Assembly: GCA_029207755.1 (NCBI GenBank)
Contig: JARCOQ010000017.1
Span: 3,670,945 to 3,734,944, forward strand
Direction of reading: 5' to 3'
Source: Chamaea fasciata
Taxonomy: Eukaryota; Chordata; Aves; Passeriformes; Sylviidae
DNA: 64,000 bases
Shown piece by piece: positions 49,001-62,100 of the stretch. The stretch's first letter is position 1. Each line of letters opens with the position of its first letter. The notes beneath the pieces are model-generated. The model did not search any database. It was not told the origin of the DNA and saw only the letters and a list, made by a program, of their open reading frames with translations. The translations under genes were made by a program, and so were the position numbers.

Positions 49001-52000
49001 TGTCCTGTTGTAAACCTGTGCACTCAGTGTCAGATAAGAAACGAAATGTTTCCATTTAGTGCTTCATGGAAACAGTGAGGAGAGCCAAGGACCTCATTCG
49101 AAGAATGCAGCTGAGGAAGCTCTCAACAGGTGAGAGATACCTTTAAAAAATTTAAAGCAGTCTTTGGTTGGAGAAAGAACGGCCTCTTCATTTTGGCCAT
49201 GGATGTGCTTTTTCTTGGAGAAGCTCTGAAAGGCAGAGTTGCAGTCAGAAGTGATGTGAGAGAGTGGTATAGGAGGTGGTAAATCTCCCATCAGATCCTA
49301 CCAGGGATCTCCCATGGTACCCACAGAGGGAATGGCACAGCCCAGAGAGCCCCTCTGCAAATTTACAGGTTATTCAGACTGAGCATCACAGGATCAATAA
49401 GCAAAATAATTTAATTTTCCACTCACATTTGAAGTCATTCTTAACGAGTGAAAAATAAATCACAAGTATCACATTAGTGATAAGATCTTCAGAAACCTGT
49501 GGCCACCTGATGCGGAAGGACGGCTTGGGGTCTGAACTGCTAATTGGGGATGATGCTACACTGCTGCTGCAGCAGCTCATTTTTAGCTGATTGGACCCAA
49601 GGACATCAAGGGGAGACTGAGATTTTGTTACCTGTCATTTAGTATCTCTCCCTTCCCCAAATGCCCCTGCACACCTTGAAGAACTCTGCCCAGATCCCGC
49701 CAATATCTTGCCCCCCTCTTAATAAATTCAACCTCAGACATTTTCTTGGCTTCCCAACACAGAGTTTAAGTTAGGGCATATTAAAAATGTGCATTCTTAA
49801 TAGAATGATCTGGGACAAACAATTGATTTTCAGATCCTTTTTATTTTATTCTTCTGCCATAAAATGTGCCAAGAGGCTTAGAGCTGCACACCTTCAGAGT
49901 GCTGTTGCCTCACATACCTTCCTTACCCAGCATGTGATCCTTCTCCCGCAGTTGGGAAACACTGTCTAACACTGCCTACACTAACCAGGCTCTGGCACTG
50001 TTTATATAATTTGAATGCAAATAATTATTTTTCTTATCAGCTTCCTCCCCCACCTGACAACATCCAAAATGTAAACGCCCTGCACATAGGATCCCACCCA
50101 GCTGGCCTGAGCTGCTTCTGACACACACTCTTCCACCTGCCCTCTGGGCTCCTTTGTTTTAACACACTCAAATTACCACAGAGAAATGATTTACCACCTT
50201 ACACAGCTGTTCTTGGCTTTATGTTTGGCAGCAGAGGTCTTAAACAGGTAGTACACGGCCCTTAAATGGCTTTTGGTAAGGAATGATCTGGTTTCAATTT
50301 AAAAACTGAGAATTCGTAACAAGGTAGGTGCTGTTTGACTCATTTTGACTTTTTAATTTCGGCTGTGCAGTTTCCTTGACTTGCAGAGTTCAGGCAGTTG
50401 GATTATGGCTCTGCAAACATCTTGTCAGTGTCAGGAGTGTGAGCAGCAGCTGCCACCAGGTGTTAGACTGAGCACAGGTCCACGGTGGTGCGCGGCTGGT
50501 GGATGAAGGGGACTGTCCTGTTGTCTGGGAAACAGCCTCTGGAATTCTGAGAATGTGACAGATCCCAGCCAGATAATGTTTGCTCTTGCAAGCATCACAA
50601 ATGTGCATGTGATCAAGTAGGCAGATGATAATCATATGTTATCACCCACAACTCATGAGCAAGCACAGTAACAGCACAATTAAAGACAAAACCACAAATT
50701 TTAAAGTACTTTGAAAGTGCTGATGGTTTTATGTTGTTTGGAGATAATCATGTTTCTTCCCCAGTGATCCTTGTGTAATTCACAAGATGACAACAGTTCA
50801 TATAAAAACATGGAGTGGCCACAGCCATCAGTGCTGACATCTCAACCGTCACCAAGACAATGATCAGATCAATTATAAACCTGTCTTGAGGCACGTAGGC
50901 TTCTGTGTGCCCATGGCTGACCACACAGCTCTGGTGAAGACAAGCCATTAAACTGTTTTTCCTTTGAAGTTTTGCGGGCCAGAGAACAGGTGGATCCTGG
51001 ATTTAAGAGTATTTTTGCTGTCCTCAGTGATGGGCTTGTATTTGCTATTTCTTTGCAGGGGGAGGATGCAGTCTCAGCAGTTGAGAGCACAAGACCTCCT
51101 CTCTGGGACCTCAGTCCTCAGATCTTTAATAGGAACAGCAGCTTAAGGCTCAGCCCCAGCCACTCCTCTGGGCCTGACAGTGGGAATTCCCAACGCCAAG
51201 CTGAGAAGAGATGTTGGTGTTTGGGCAGGACTGACAACTCAGAGGGAAACAGTGAGCATGGAAGTCAAAAACTGCACCTGAAAATGATCCTTGTCCTTCT
51301 GGGGATGAGGCGCTCTGACCGTTTTAAATTTTTAATATCTTATCTGGTTTCCTGTTTGTAGCTTCACTGAAAATATTTCTCTTTTCCAAAGAGCCTTCTG
51401 AGGGATTCTCATGAGTTCATTTTATCCAATTTAAGGGATAAACTATAAAAGAAAAAGAAAAATAGTAATCAGATAGGAGAGTTTAAGATGGAAACATAAT
51501 GCAAGCATTTTCCATGCAAATAAAGTAACAGAATAATCGTCATGCGCAGTTGGGACAAAAGTATTTTCTTTCATGGTATGCTCTAATAAACATATTACAC
51601 TGGAAAGTAAGCAAACTCCATAAAATCTTCACTAATGTAAAAGTCATAGATTCCATTTAGGAAAAGTGAAGATCAAAGGCCATGGGGTGGTGTGATCAAA
51701 ACTGTTCAGTCCAGGTTGATAAAATCCTGAATCTGCATTTCTTGTAACCGCTGTGTGACTCTCCAGGCCATGGGGGCTTTTGTATGTACTTAGCTGTGAA
51801 ATATTACAGCACTTAGGGAAAGTGAGAGGAATATGTGGCAATACTTATAATCTTGGAAATCCTGCAAAAGAACTCCACTACATTCTGTCCTGATCCAAAG
51901 CCAGACACATTTAGCAGGCCTGTACAAACCTGCTACACACAGACCAAGAAAATTTGAGTCAAACATATGCAACAACTTGAAGAGGATCTAAGAATTTAGT

Positions 52001-53606
52001 AAATATTGCAGGAACGTATGAGCTGTTAAATATCCATTTGGAGGCCAGCCCTGGGTGTGTTGTACTTGTGAAGGACAGCGAGTAAAATGCTCACAGCCTG
52101 GACTCAGCCCTCAGACCCTTCTAGGCCTGTTAATTAGCACAGCCTCATTAGTGATGATTAATTAGAGAGCCCTTTGAGAGAAAATAGCTTTTTCACCATT
52201 GTGCTGCTGAAAGGAAGCTGTCTGCAACTTAAGTGTTTCAGCAATAATAAAAGGGATAAGCCACGTGTATAAATAAAAAAAGGAAAAGTTGAATTCCATG
52301 CACCGAGAAATCATCAAATTCATCCCAGTATGATTAAGTCAGCTTGAATTAATCCATCTCCTGAGGATGCATATATGTTCTCTGTTACATGAGCACAGAG
52401 TCCAAAATGTTAACAGACAGCTACAAACTGAAGTTAAAAATATTTTAAAAAAGGAATAAGTAGTTTTAGCATTGACTGCTCTTCTCACCAAACCATTTGA
52501 AATGCAATTTTTCATATCTAGGTCTTGCACAGTGTACATTAAAGCACTTTCTACCTAGCTGCCTCAAGTTTTTTTTTTTTTTTTCTCTAAATTAAGTCAT
52601 TTAGGAACCACTTCCAAGTTGCTGCACAAGTAAGCAATATTTATCTCAGTTCTAGTGCACTGATTCAATGGGATATCCAGCGGGTTCATGATTGATAAAA
52701 TGGAAGAAATGGAGTTTAAGTGTCTTAGTGTCAATGTTTGGTTTTCATGCTCAGAAATAGGAGAAATTTTTATATACACTTTCAACTGATGAAAAATTCT
52801 GAGTATCCAGGAGCTCTCTGAAATACACAAAATACTGCAAAGCAGTAATTATTAAAAATAAAAGTCTGTAAAAAACAAGATGAAGAGCAGAGCTCTTCTT
52901 TTTAATCAAGATGTGCATTCTATGTGTCTTCAAAGCCAGGAGCTCCCAAACGTGCAGTGGGATGAGTAGCATAGGAACGGGAAAAACAAATACTGTGTGA
53001 CCAGCTGGACACTCCTGAGCAGACGGACTCACACAGGGATTGGTGCTGCCAGATCCATCACTGAGGGGAGCAGCAGGCAAGGAGACTTCTAAGGAAAATG
53101 ATGGTATTAATAAAAAGCCTCCACAAAGCTTCATTAATCACAAAACTTGGAGGCAACCTCGTATCAGCGACGACTAAAATTCATTTAATTTGCTTACTCC
53201 AAAAAGCAATGTTTGTTCCTGTTATAAATGTGTGTTTCAGTGTCACATATCTTAATCCTTGCTGATAAAAAGAGGCTGTAAATATTCTAAAGGAAAAAAA
53301 AATAGATGATGCTGATGGTGATATTGCTGAGGTATCACTGCATCCCTCTCAAGAGGGGAAAAGATCTGCGTTTTGAAACGGACACATTTCTGAGTAGCTT
53401 TTGTTTTCCTGCTTCCCTGAAGTCCAGGGGAGGTATTTGAATTATACTCACAAATTCATTATGTTTGGGTGATTTCTTTATACATTATAAAATGCTGCTG
53501 TAATCAGAGATATTCAGATATTCAGTGTTAGGAAGTGTTCCCTTTACCAGCCATAATAACCAGTATTTGGTGTAGGAATAAAGAGATAGGATGTAACCTT
53601 CTTGGG

Positions 53607-53640
53607 ATGGTTTGGGTTGGAAAGGACCTTGTTGGTGTGG
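53607..53640 (-). mobile_element. CR1-like fragment
   Basis: The plus strand reads gatggtttgggttggaaagg then acctt, which resembles the reverse complement of the avian CR1 3' end. Only about 30 bp matches, so it is a remnant at best. Confidence 0.4.
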
Positions 53641-56124
53641 ATGGTTTCGATTAAAGAAAAAAAAAGATTAAGATAAAAAGTGTGAATTTACAGTCTTAAG
53701 TTGCAGTAGCTGCATAGAAAAAATTGTGTGATTGGGCCGGAAGCTCTTTACAGCTGACTGTTAACCTGAACAGCACCTTTTAGCTGTGTTCCTGATTCTT
53801 TGATGGCTTTATTCAAGAAAATACAAAATCCTCATGCCCACAGAACTCTAGTGAAATATGTAAGTAGTAGTATCTCAGATGTTACGAATATGAAAATGTT
53901 GAGGAGATTTTCTAGGATCAACTAAGGACTCAATTCCCAGGAAAAAAATTAGTGGGAGTTGAGCTTCCAACTCACATGTTATCTTTTCCAAAATCTGTCT
54001 CGGATGGCTTTTCTGAGACAAAGAATGGTTCACCTGGAGTTAAAATGTGAGAATTCTCAGTTCAGTCCTGTGAGCCACATTTGCTCCCTGCACCTTCTTA
54101 TGTTTTGAATTTCACTTCCATGCTGGCACGTAGGATGGGTGTGTGAAGGAGTCCTTGCACAGAACGTGACATCAAAATTTGCTTTCCTGAAGCAGTTTTA
54201 TAAATGGTTGTTGGGGAGGACAGATCCATCTTTTCCCCAAACCTCTGCAGATGGTAGGGATTAGGAGAGGTTGCTAATTATTAAAAGAGCAAGGTGATTC
54301 TAACATATTTTTTTTTTTCCATTCCTGTATTTCTGATTTGGAGAAACCTTGAGGAGTTTATTAAATTGCCATGTACTTCAGGGACTTAGTTTTTATTAAA
54401 GTGAATCCTGAAAGGAAAATTTAGCAATGGATCTTCACAAAGACAATCACTGGAACACAGACATGAGTTGAGCTGTTCAGATGGCTGTTTCCATAACAGC
54501 ACACAGCTACAGCAGCTCCTCAGAGACACAGGATGCTGTTTCTATGGTAATAGAATGTCTGAGCCTCGAGGCTGCACACAAATCCATTATGAAAAATAGG
54601 AACTAATATTTTAGATTCAAGAGACTTCCTTGTTCACACTTATTTGTGTTTAGCCACCTGTCACCTTTTTGCTATGCCTAGACTTGAGGTTGGTGACTCT
54701 CTTGAGCTTGCTTTTCTAAAACAATAGGTGGTATCTGGACATTCTGTCTGTCCACCTCTTACAGCTTTTTAAGCTGCTGGATCGTTTTCTTCCAGTTCCA
54801 GTGTAGCACTGCTGTGTGTCTCTGGCTGGGGCTCAGCACAAGGAGTGGTGGCACCGCTGCTGGCACGTCCATGCAGTGAATTCAGCTGCTCTCTGTCCTT
54901 GGCTGAGGGCAGGAGGGGCAGGAAAGAAAGGCTGGGGGTACAGGGTATGCACTTGGGGTGCTTTGTGAGCACCTCAAATAGGCAACGGTAACAGGTAAAT
55001 GAGAAGTGCTAGAAGGCAGCACAGGAACACTTTCAGGGTGGTAGGAGGGTGCATAGAGCCACAGACAGTGTAGGAGTGTCACTTTTTGTCTCAAAACATG
55101 AATTATGTCCCTGCTAAGTAATACCAGTCGTTAACAATGCTGCTACTCTCAATTCTTTGTGCTTTTCCCATGCTCCTGCATCCTGAGTTGCCTAGATCCT
55201 TGGCTGTAAAAATTCTTCCAGATTATTCTTCTGGGGTCAAATCACAAAGGATCTGTGATATGTTAATACCGAGCAGATTCACAACAGAACCCGTGCACTC
55301 CATTGCAGGAGACCACCAGAAATTGAAACTAATCCAAGTAAAGAGCATTACTATTACTATTTTCAGTAATTTCAGAGCACCACGTATGGAGCCCGAGTCT
55401 GGCTGCAGTGAGTCTGACTGCTGAAGACTTTTCTGAGCATGTACCCAGGATTTCAGGACAAGGAGATAACACGGTAATAGCTGAAAAACTGCTGATACAA
55501 TTTCGGTGTCTGCTTTTGAAAATCGGAGCCATTAATGGTGTCAATAAATTTGAAAAAGTCATGGTAATCCAATTACTGCTATTTTAAAACACTAAGGTTC
55601 CTTTGTAGCTATGGAAACAAAAATGCAGACATTAATGAGCAAGGGGGAAAAAACCCTGGTGTTTCCTTGACGACAGATAAAAGCAAAGCTCCATGAGACC
55701 CAAAGGAGAGAGGGACAGAAATACCTCTCACCATGGCAGACAACTGAAATCCAAGTCCAGTGCAATAATAAACTTCACTCTGCCAAGAGTTCTCTTTCAC
55801 ATGACCGCTCCCTGCCTTTATCCCGCAGTTATTCATGCATGAGGCACTCAGGGTAAGAATCGCAGCCTTAAAGCAGGAGATGAGAACTGGAACCCTCCTG
55901 GGGCCCTCCTGGAACAGGTGAGTGTTGTGTGGAATGTGGAGGAGCTTCTCAGACCCCAGGGTGAGAGGCAGAGTTCCAGATCTGAGCCTGCCCTGGTGCT
56001 CTGCAGTGTGGATGTGACTCATGTGCTCCACATGAGCTGGGCGTGGGCACAGGGGACACCACTGTGGCACCCGCAGGGGTTGAAGAGCTCCTGTTCCCTG
56101 CAGTGCATCCTAAATTCAGTGTTC

Positions 56125-56155
56125 ATATATATATATCTATATATATTTATATATA
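56125..56155. repeat. (AT)n-rich microsatellite
   Basis: About 30 bp of interrupted AT/TATATC units in the right flank. Confidence 0.75.
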
Positions 56156-59100
56156 GCACCTCTTCTCCCAGTGAAAATCTGTATAACTGTTGGATAAAAG
56201 TATGACACAGATACAAGCAATGTGCAACTGCAACTTAATTGTTATCACTTGGAATTTAGCTGGCAGCTCTCACAAAATTCACAAAATATTTTTTATCAGA
56301 GGAGCTCAACATTGTTCAAAGATAACGCAAGAGTGGAATTGAGAAAGAGCTAAATAAGAAAACACCAGTCAGGGTCCAGGGCTATTTTTCAGTGGATAGA
56401 ATATAGCATAATAGAATATTGATATGTAAAATGATTAATAAAATAATAAACAGAAGAGTTGGTTGGCAAGTTTCTCCCAGGCACTTTAGAAGAGCTGAAC
56501 TTTCAAGAAAGGTCTCCTTTTAACTCTACCCAGCTTATGGTCTAAGTGAAGATCTCTTCCTAATGGGAAGGACAGTGAACAATCAATTGGTTCAAAATCC
56601 TAAGTTTTGGTGTGTCAATAGCAATAAAGAGCTGGATACTAAGCTACAGGAGTGTAGAGTTTCCTTGACAACATGTTGGGAAAAGCCACTACTATGTAGA
56701 AACTTATGGGGAAAATAAAAAGAAATACATAATTGAGTTGTCTGAATGGTGTGGACAGTGGGTTTACTGGTGACTGCTGCTGCCCTGGGGTCACAGTGAT
56801 GGGAATACTGTTTCTCTATTTATAGTTACTGATGCTTCCTTTTACTGGTTTTGACATTGATCTGAGTTGGTTCAAGTGATCAATGACCCTGTCAAATTCT
56901 ATTCTCTTTCTCTGTAAAACACATTCAAGTCAGTGTACTTGGTGGGCTTCAAAACATTTCTAAGTGCTGTCAGTAGTTCTGAGTTATCTGTTTTTCTGTG
57001 ACAAATAAGAAACAGATGGAAAAATGAATACATCTGTAGTCTGTGCACGTACAAACCACTGAACCTTGTTGCCTTTTCGAGTTGGAGCAACTGTTCCTCG
57101 GAAAGCTACATTGCTTCTAAGTGTGTCATAATGGTAATTACTCATGTTTGTGATGTGATATGCCTGAAAAAACTACAGCTCATTAATCTTGCAGTCTGTA
57201 GGATCTGCAAAGACCCTTCCTGTTCCTCCAGAAAAACATCTCTTTTGTGGCATAGGCACCGTAACATCCTCCACTTTTTAACCTTTCAACTGTCAGCAAA
57301 AGAAAGATTTGGACAAGGAGGAGGAACTGGAGCTCTTAATTCCCACCCATCACCTGATACTTCAGGAGCAAAGCTGGACTCATCTGCTATTCTTCTCTGA
57401 TATCCAAGAGGCTTTTTTGGATTTTAGGCTATCCTTGTAAATTAGTCCATAAAACAGCTCTTCACCACACCTGCTTATGATTGATTAATACTAAAAACCG
57501 AAACCAAATAAAGCCCCAAATCAAACAGTGTGATGATTCAGCATTTAGAGCCTTACCTAACGCACATTAAAACTACATTTGGAAAAAAGGTCGATGGGAT
57601 TTTAATGGAAGATGGCTTGAGGCTGGACTTTTTCCTTTCATTTTTTTTTCCTTTCTCCTTTGGGTGAGTGTCCGCCTGTCCAGCCCTGCTGCTGGGCTAT
57701 GGAAAGAACCCAAGTACTTTAATGGAAAAATCCAATTTTTAGTGAAACACTGAGGTTGTGTCTGCAACCAGCTGAACCTTTTCAGTTTTGTGGCTGCCTT
57801 AGCATTTTCTCAGCAGCCCTTGAGTCTTTTCCCTATGGGAACCATTACTTTTGCCTTCTGTTTTAATTTTCCTTGAACTGACTTTTTTTGGCAAGGAGAC
57901 CCATGTTTGCTTCTAATGAAGCTTTGTCTCTCCCTTTTGCTGTTCGAGCACATTTTTGCCTTTAAGGTTTTTTTTTTTTTTTTTGCTCTTGGTATGGCCT
58001 GACCAGTTTGTGAGGGTTATACTCCTCTTTGGGTGGTAGTTCTTGCTGGCTCAACAAACAGAATAAACAGCCAGATGAATCTTAGTAGTTGTTATGCAAT
58101 GTTGATAGGAGGGCAGTAGTTGGCTGTCCAGTTTCAAGAAATGTAGTTTTTGGAATATTTTTATATATTTAATATTTTTCCCAGATTTTTAATAGTCGCT
58201 TTAAAAGATTCTGCCAATTCACAAAGCTGGGATCTTTGGGAAAAAAAAAAAAAACCTTAAGTACCGTTCTGGAAATGATCAAATGAAAGATATGTAGGCA
58301 ACCATGATTTCTGTACCTTCAAACTTAAGAGTTCATGTCTATAAAAGAAATATTGGCATTTGTGATAATCAGTATCCGTATTACACAATGGTTCTTCGTG
58401 GGGATTAGTCCTCAGAGGAGGATCAGGTGCATTTAGACATTCCAGGTGCTACTTCACAGTTACTAACACCATGGAGAAATGGTGACTTGGAATTACAGCA
58501 GCTCCAGGGTCATGAAATAGTTGTTCATGTCATATTGAGTCAAAAATGAGCAACACATGCCCCTCTGAGAGTTACTGCTTCAGGATGTGTATTTTGTTAC
58601 TACACTTTTCAAACTGAGGCAAGAAAGTAGTAATTACCTAATTTTTTAAAAATATGAATGATAATAAAAGATTGAGCTGATACCACTCATTAATAATGTT
58701 AACAGTGCTTAACTGGGCAAAAAAAGGTCTTCACTGAGCAGACAGAACACAAAGATTGGAGTTTAGAGAACAAGTAATAAAAAAAAGTTGTTCTTTTCTT
58801 TTACTTTTATCCACACACACACAAGTTTAGAATGCCAGGAAAAGGACCAGTTTTACTGAATTGATTTAAGCAATGTCAGCTTGCAAAATACATCGGGCTG
58901 TGCAATGGCCCTCGGTCTGCATGAATGGAACCCTGCTGGCAGGCAGATTTCTTGTCTCTCCAGACATTCACTTTTCTATACCAGCCGAGGACACAGATAT
59001 TTCTCCAGGAAAATTTTCCTGGAGCTGACCTCAGCTGTTAGTGTATACATGGAAAAAGAATTTAGGTTTCTCCTGTGGCCAGTAGCCAGACCCCACTCAG

Positions 59101-62100
59101 TGGCGAGTCAGGTTGTACTGCTGTGTAATAATGGCAATATCGGAGAGTTTTACCACACAGACACAGAACTGAGCATCGTTGTTCATTCTCTGCTGGGTGA
59201 TTCACTGTTTAACTCCTTTATCAGTCTTTGTCAAAGTTTGGGATCAGCAGTCTGAAGCCCTCCAGTCCAGTCCTGCTGGTTTTACTCACGCTGAGTTGCG
59301 CTGGTTTGACTTTCAGCTCTGGCTGCTCAGCTCTGGGAGAGGAGGCAAATGACTGCCAGGGGTACCCTGCAGTGAACAGCAATGGGGGCAGCACCCAGAG
59401 TCTCCCCTCTTTCCCTCCCCTTTCCCTGTGCATGCAGCTGCTCTGCTTTTCACTGTCAGCACAACACCAAAGGCACCAGAAATCCTGCTTGATTTGGGAC
59501 TCATCTGAATGTGTGAAAAGATGGACACCTAAACCCCTGCACCCCGGAGTGCCCATGCCTTCTGTCCAAGCACGAGATTTTCAACCTGGCTTTCTCTTCT
59601 CAACACGCTCGAAGACACACATTTATCAAGTGTCAGTCCCTTACTATCATGGAGCAGCCAAATCATAAAGATTCTTTTAAATTCTCAAGTTCCTTTCTAA
59701 AACTGTTCTGTCTGTCTTTCACTTTTTGTGGTAAAAAATATGTTTGAGAAGTGTTCTTGGTTTTCTGACAGAACCTTCCACCTGTCCCTGCTGACAACAG
59801 TGTGTTCATAACTGTTTTAGTCATTGTCACTTGTGTCAGCACTTTTATATCAGCTGAAATCCCATTTTCCTCTCATTCCCCATGATATGACAGGGAACAG
59901 CCCATTTGTCTCACTCCTGTTGGTCCCCAGAAGTTACAACGAACATTCAAGTCTGTTTTCTGCCCAATTTAGATCAGCAAACCTGAGGTGTTGCTGGACT
60001 ACTGAACAAAGTGGGATGCCAGCATGTCCTGTTTTTTTTGGCTGTGTTTTGTGGGATTTTCAAGGGATAGTCCTGGGCTCGGATGTCCTGCCTGGCCAGT
60101 TGAGGAGTGGCTGCTGTCTTTGGTACTGTGCTACTTGGTGCTACCGAGATTTAGGCACTTATTTGGCATGCTCTAAAGCAGAAATATAGGTATCCTCTGA
60201 AGACTTTCACTGGGGAAATCTGGATACCCTTCAGGAACACAAGCTCTTGTAGAATAATTAAATAATAGCAGCAAAACTGATAACAAAATATCCACACTCT
60301 GTAAAATATAAAACCTTCCTAAATACTCAATTTACCTTTTTTTTTTTTCTTTCGAGGCTGAGGAAGAAACTTGACTGGATTACATCTGCTAAGTTAAAAC
60401 AAAGCAATAAAAAAAAACAACCCTTAGAAAAAGATAAAAGGAGAAAAGTAATAATTTTTCATTTGAGCCTGATGGGGTTGTGTGTTGTTCTTTTATTTTT
60501 TTTTTTTTTAACTGTTTGCAAATCTTCAGTGTAATGGTTTGAAACCCAGTCGTGTCATTTCTTTACGCCCACACACAGAGCTGCAGTAGTGCAGACACTG
60601 TAGCAGGCAAACCATATTCCCAGCATCGGCCATTAAAACTCTTCCTACACCAGCGTGGGCTGCCTGCACCCCCTGCTCTCTCTGCACACACCCCACCACC
60701 CACCCTTCACTGTTTCAAATGCTTAAAAAAAAAAAGGAGAAGAGAAAGACACTGAAAAAAGAAAACAGGATGCTGCTTTTGTCTCAACGCTATTCCAGGG
60801 ACCTGAACCTCTCCACCTGCCTGTGAATTGGCCACCTAAAGGTTAGCAAGTGTTTTGTTATCATTTTCTGTGGACAGAGAGAGAATTCAATTCTAGATGG
60901 CAAGACAGAAATTTTAAAGTTACAATTTTTTTTTTTTTTTTTTTTTAAATTGTGATGGTTCTTTCACTTAGCAACGAGAAAGATTTTTTTTCATAAAACA
61001 CAAAGCATTTCAGTTCTGGCCCCACTTCAGCTTTTCAGAGGGCTTTAATCGGTATTTCTTCATCATTTAGTCCAACCTCCTAAACTTTAAAAGATGGATT
61101 AGGGTTATTATTTTTCTGTTAGAGCAACCTGTTGATTGCAGTCTGCTGGCTGGAGGTTGTTAACTCTTTCCTAACACGGGAAATGCACAGGAGCAAATTT
61201 GATGAAAGGATAAAAGAATCTAAATCCTTTGAGGTTTTTAAGCACTAAAAATCCAATTTTTTCCTCATTGTCAAGCCACCAAGCGTGTTACAAGACCGAC
61301 AGATATGTTAGATATCTTTCTTTGTAGAAATAGCGATGTAAATCTAAACTCGAGACATATAATAAACTAGAAAGCATTTCTTATGGCTGGAGCTGGGAAA
61401 AGTAGCAGTGTAAGAAGTAGAAAAGGAAATATTCTTGATACAAATTGCATGAAGAGGTCAAAAAGGCCAATTACTTTCACATTAAAATGTATTTCAGGTA
61501 ACAATATTTTTACTGATCTAAGCCTTTAGAATGTTTTCATTTATGGATATTCAAGAAAAGGAACATAGAAAAATATAGAAAACTGTGTAATAATGATAAA
61601 ACCAGTTGCTGCTATTCTGGAACAAAGGGAAGGTAAAGCAGATCCTGTTCTTCCTGGAAGATTTTAATACTGTATTCTGGTACAGTATTTACAGAAATAA
61701 ATGTTTTTAAAAGCCCAACCTCACCAGCTTTGCTGATGTTATACAATTGTGGAAGTAAGTGTCAAAAATATTTGTCCTTAGGAGATGGTACAAGAATTTC
61801 AAAGTTCTCCCAGCAGGTTTTCCAGTGGCTTTGTACTTTAATAACACACAAAGAAGGGCAAAACTTCAGAACAACGATTGTACCAAGCAGCAAGATTTTC
61901 CAAAGTCAGAATTTGAGATGTTACCATGGAAAGACTCTAAAGGTTTCAGAAGATTATGGAGTGAAACATTTTCAGCCTGATTCTGCAGGGGACTGAGGCT
62001 CCCAACTTTGTTCAGGAGGTACCGGCAGCGTGCAGGCTGCGGGTGGAACTGGCAGAGTTGTGGGATCAGACACAGCCCTTAAGAGCAAGGGGAAAGGTGA

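Noticed and set aside
61050..61090. Sequence like the CR1 3' region (catcatttagtccaacctcc)
   Set aside because: Only about 20 bp resembles the element, which is too short to call.
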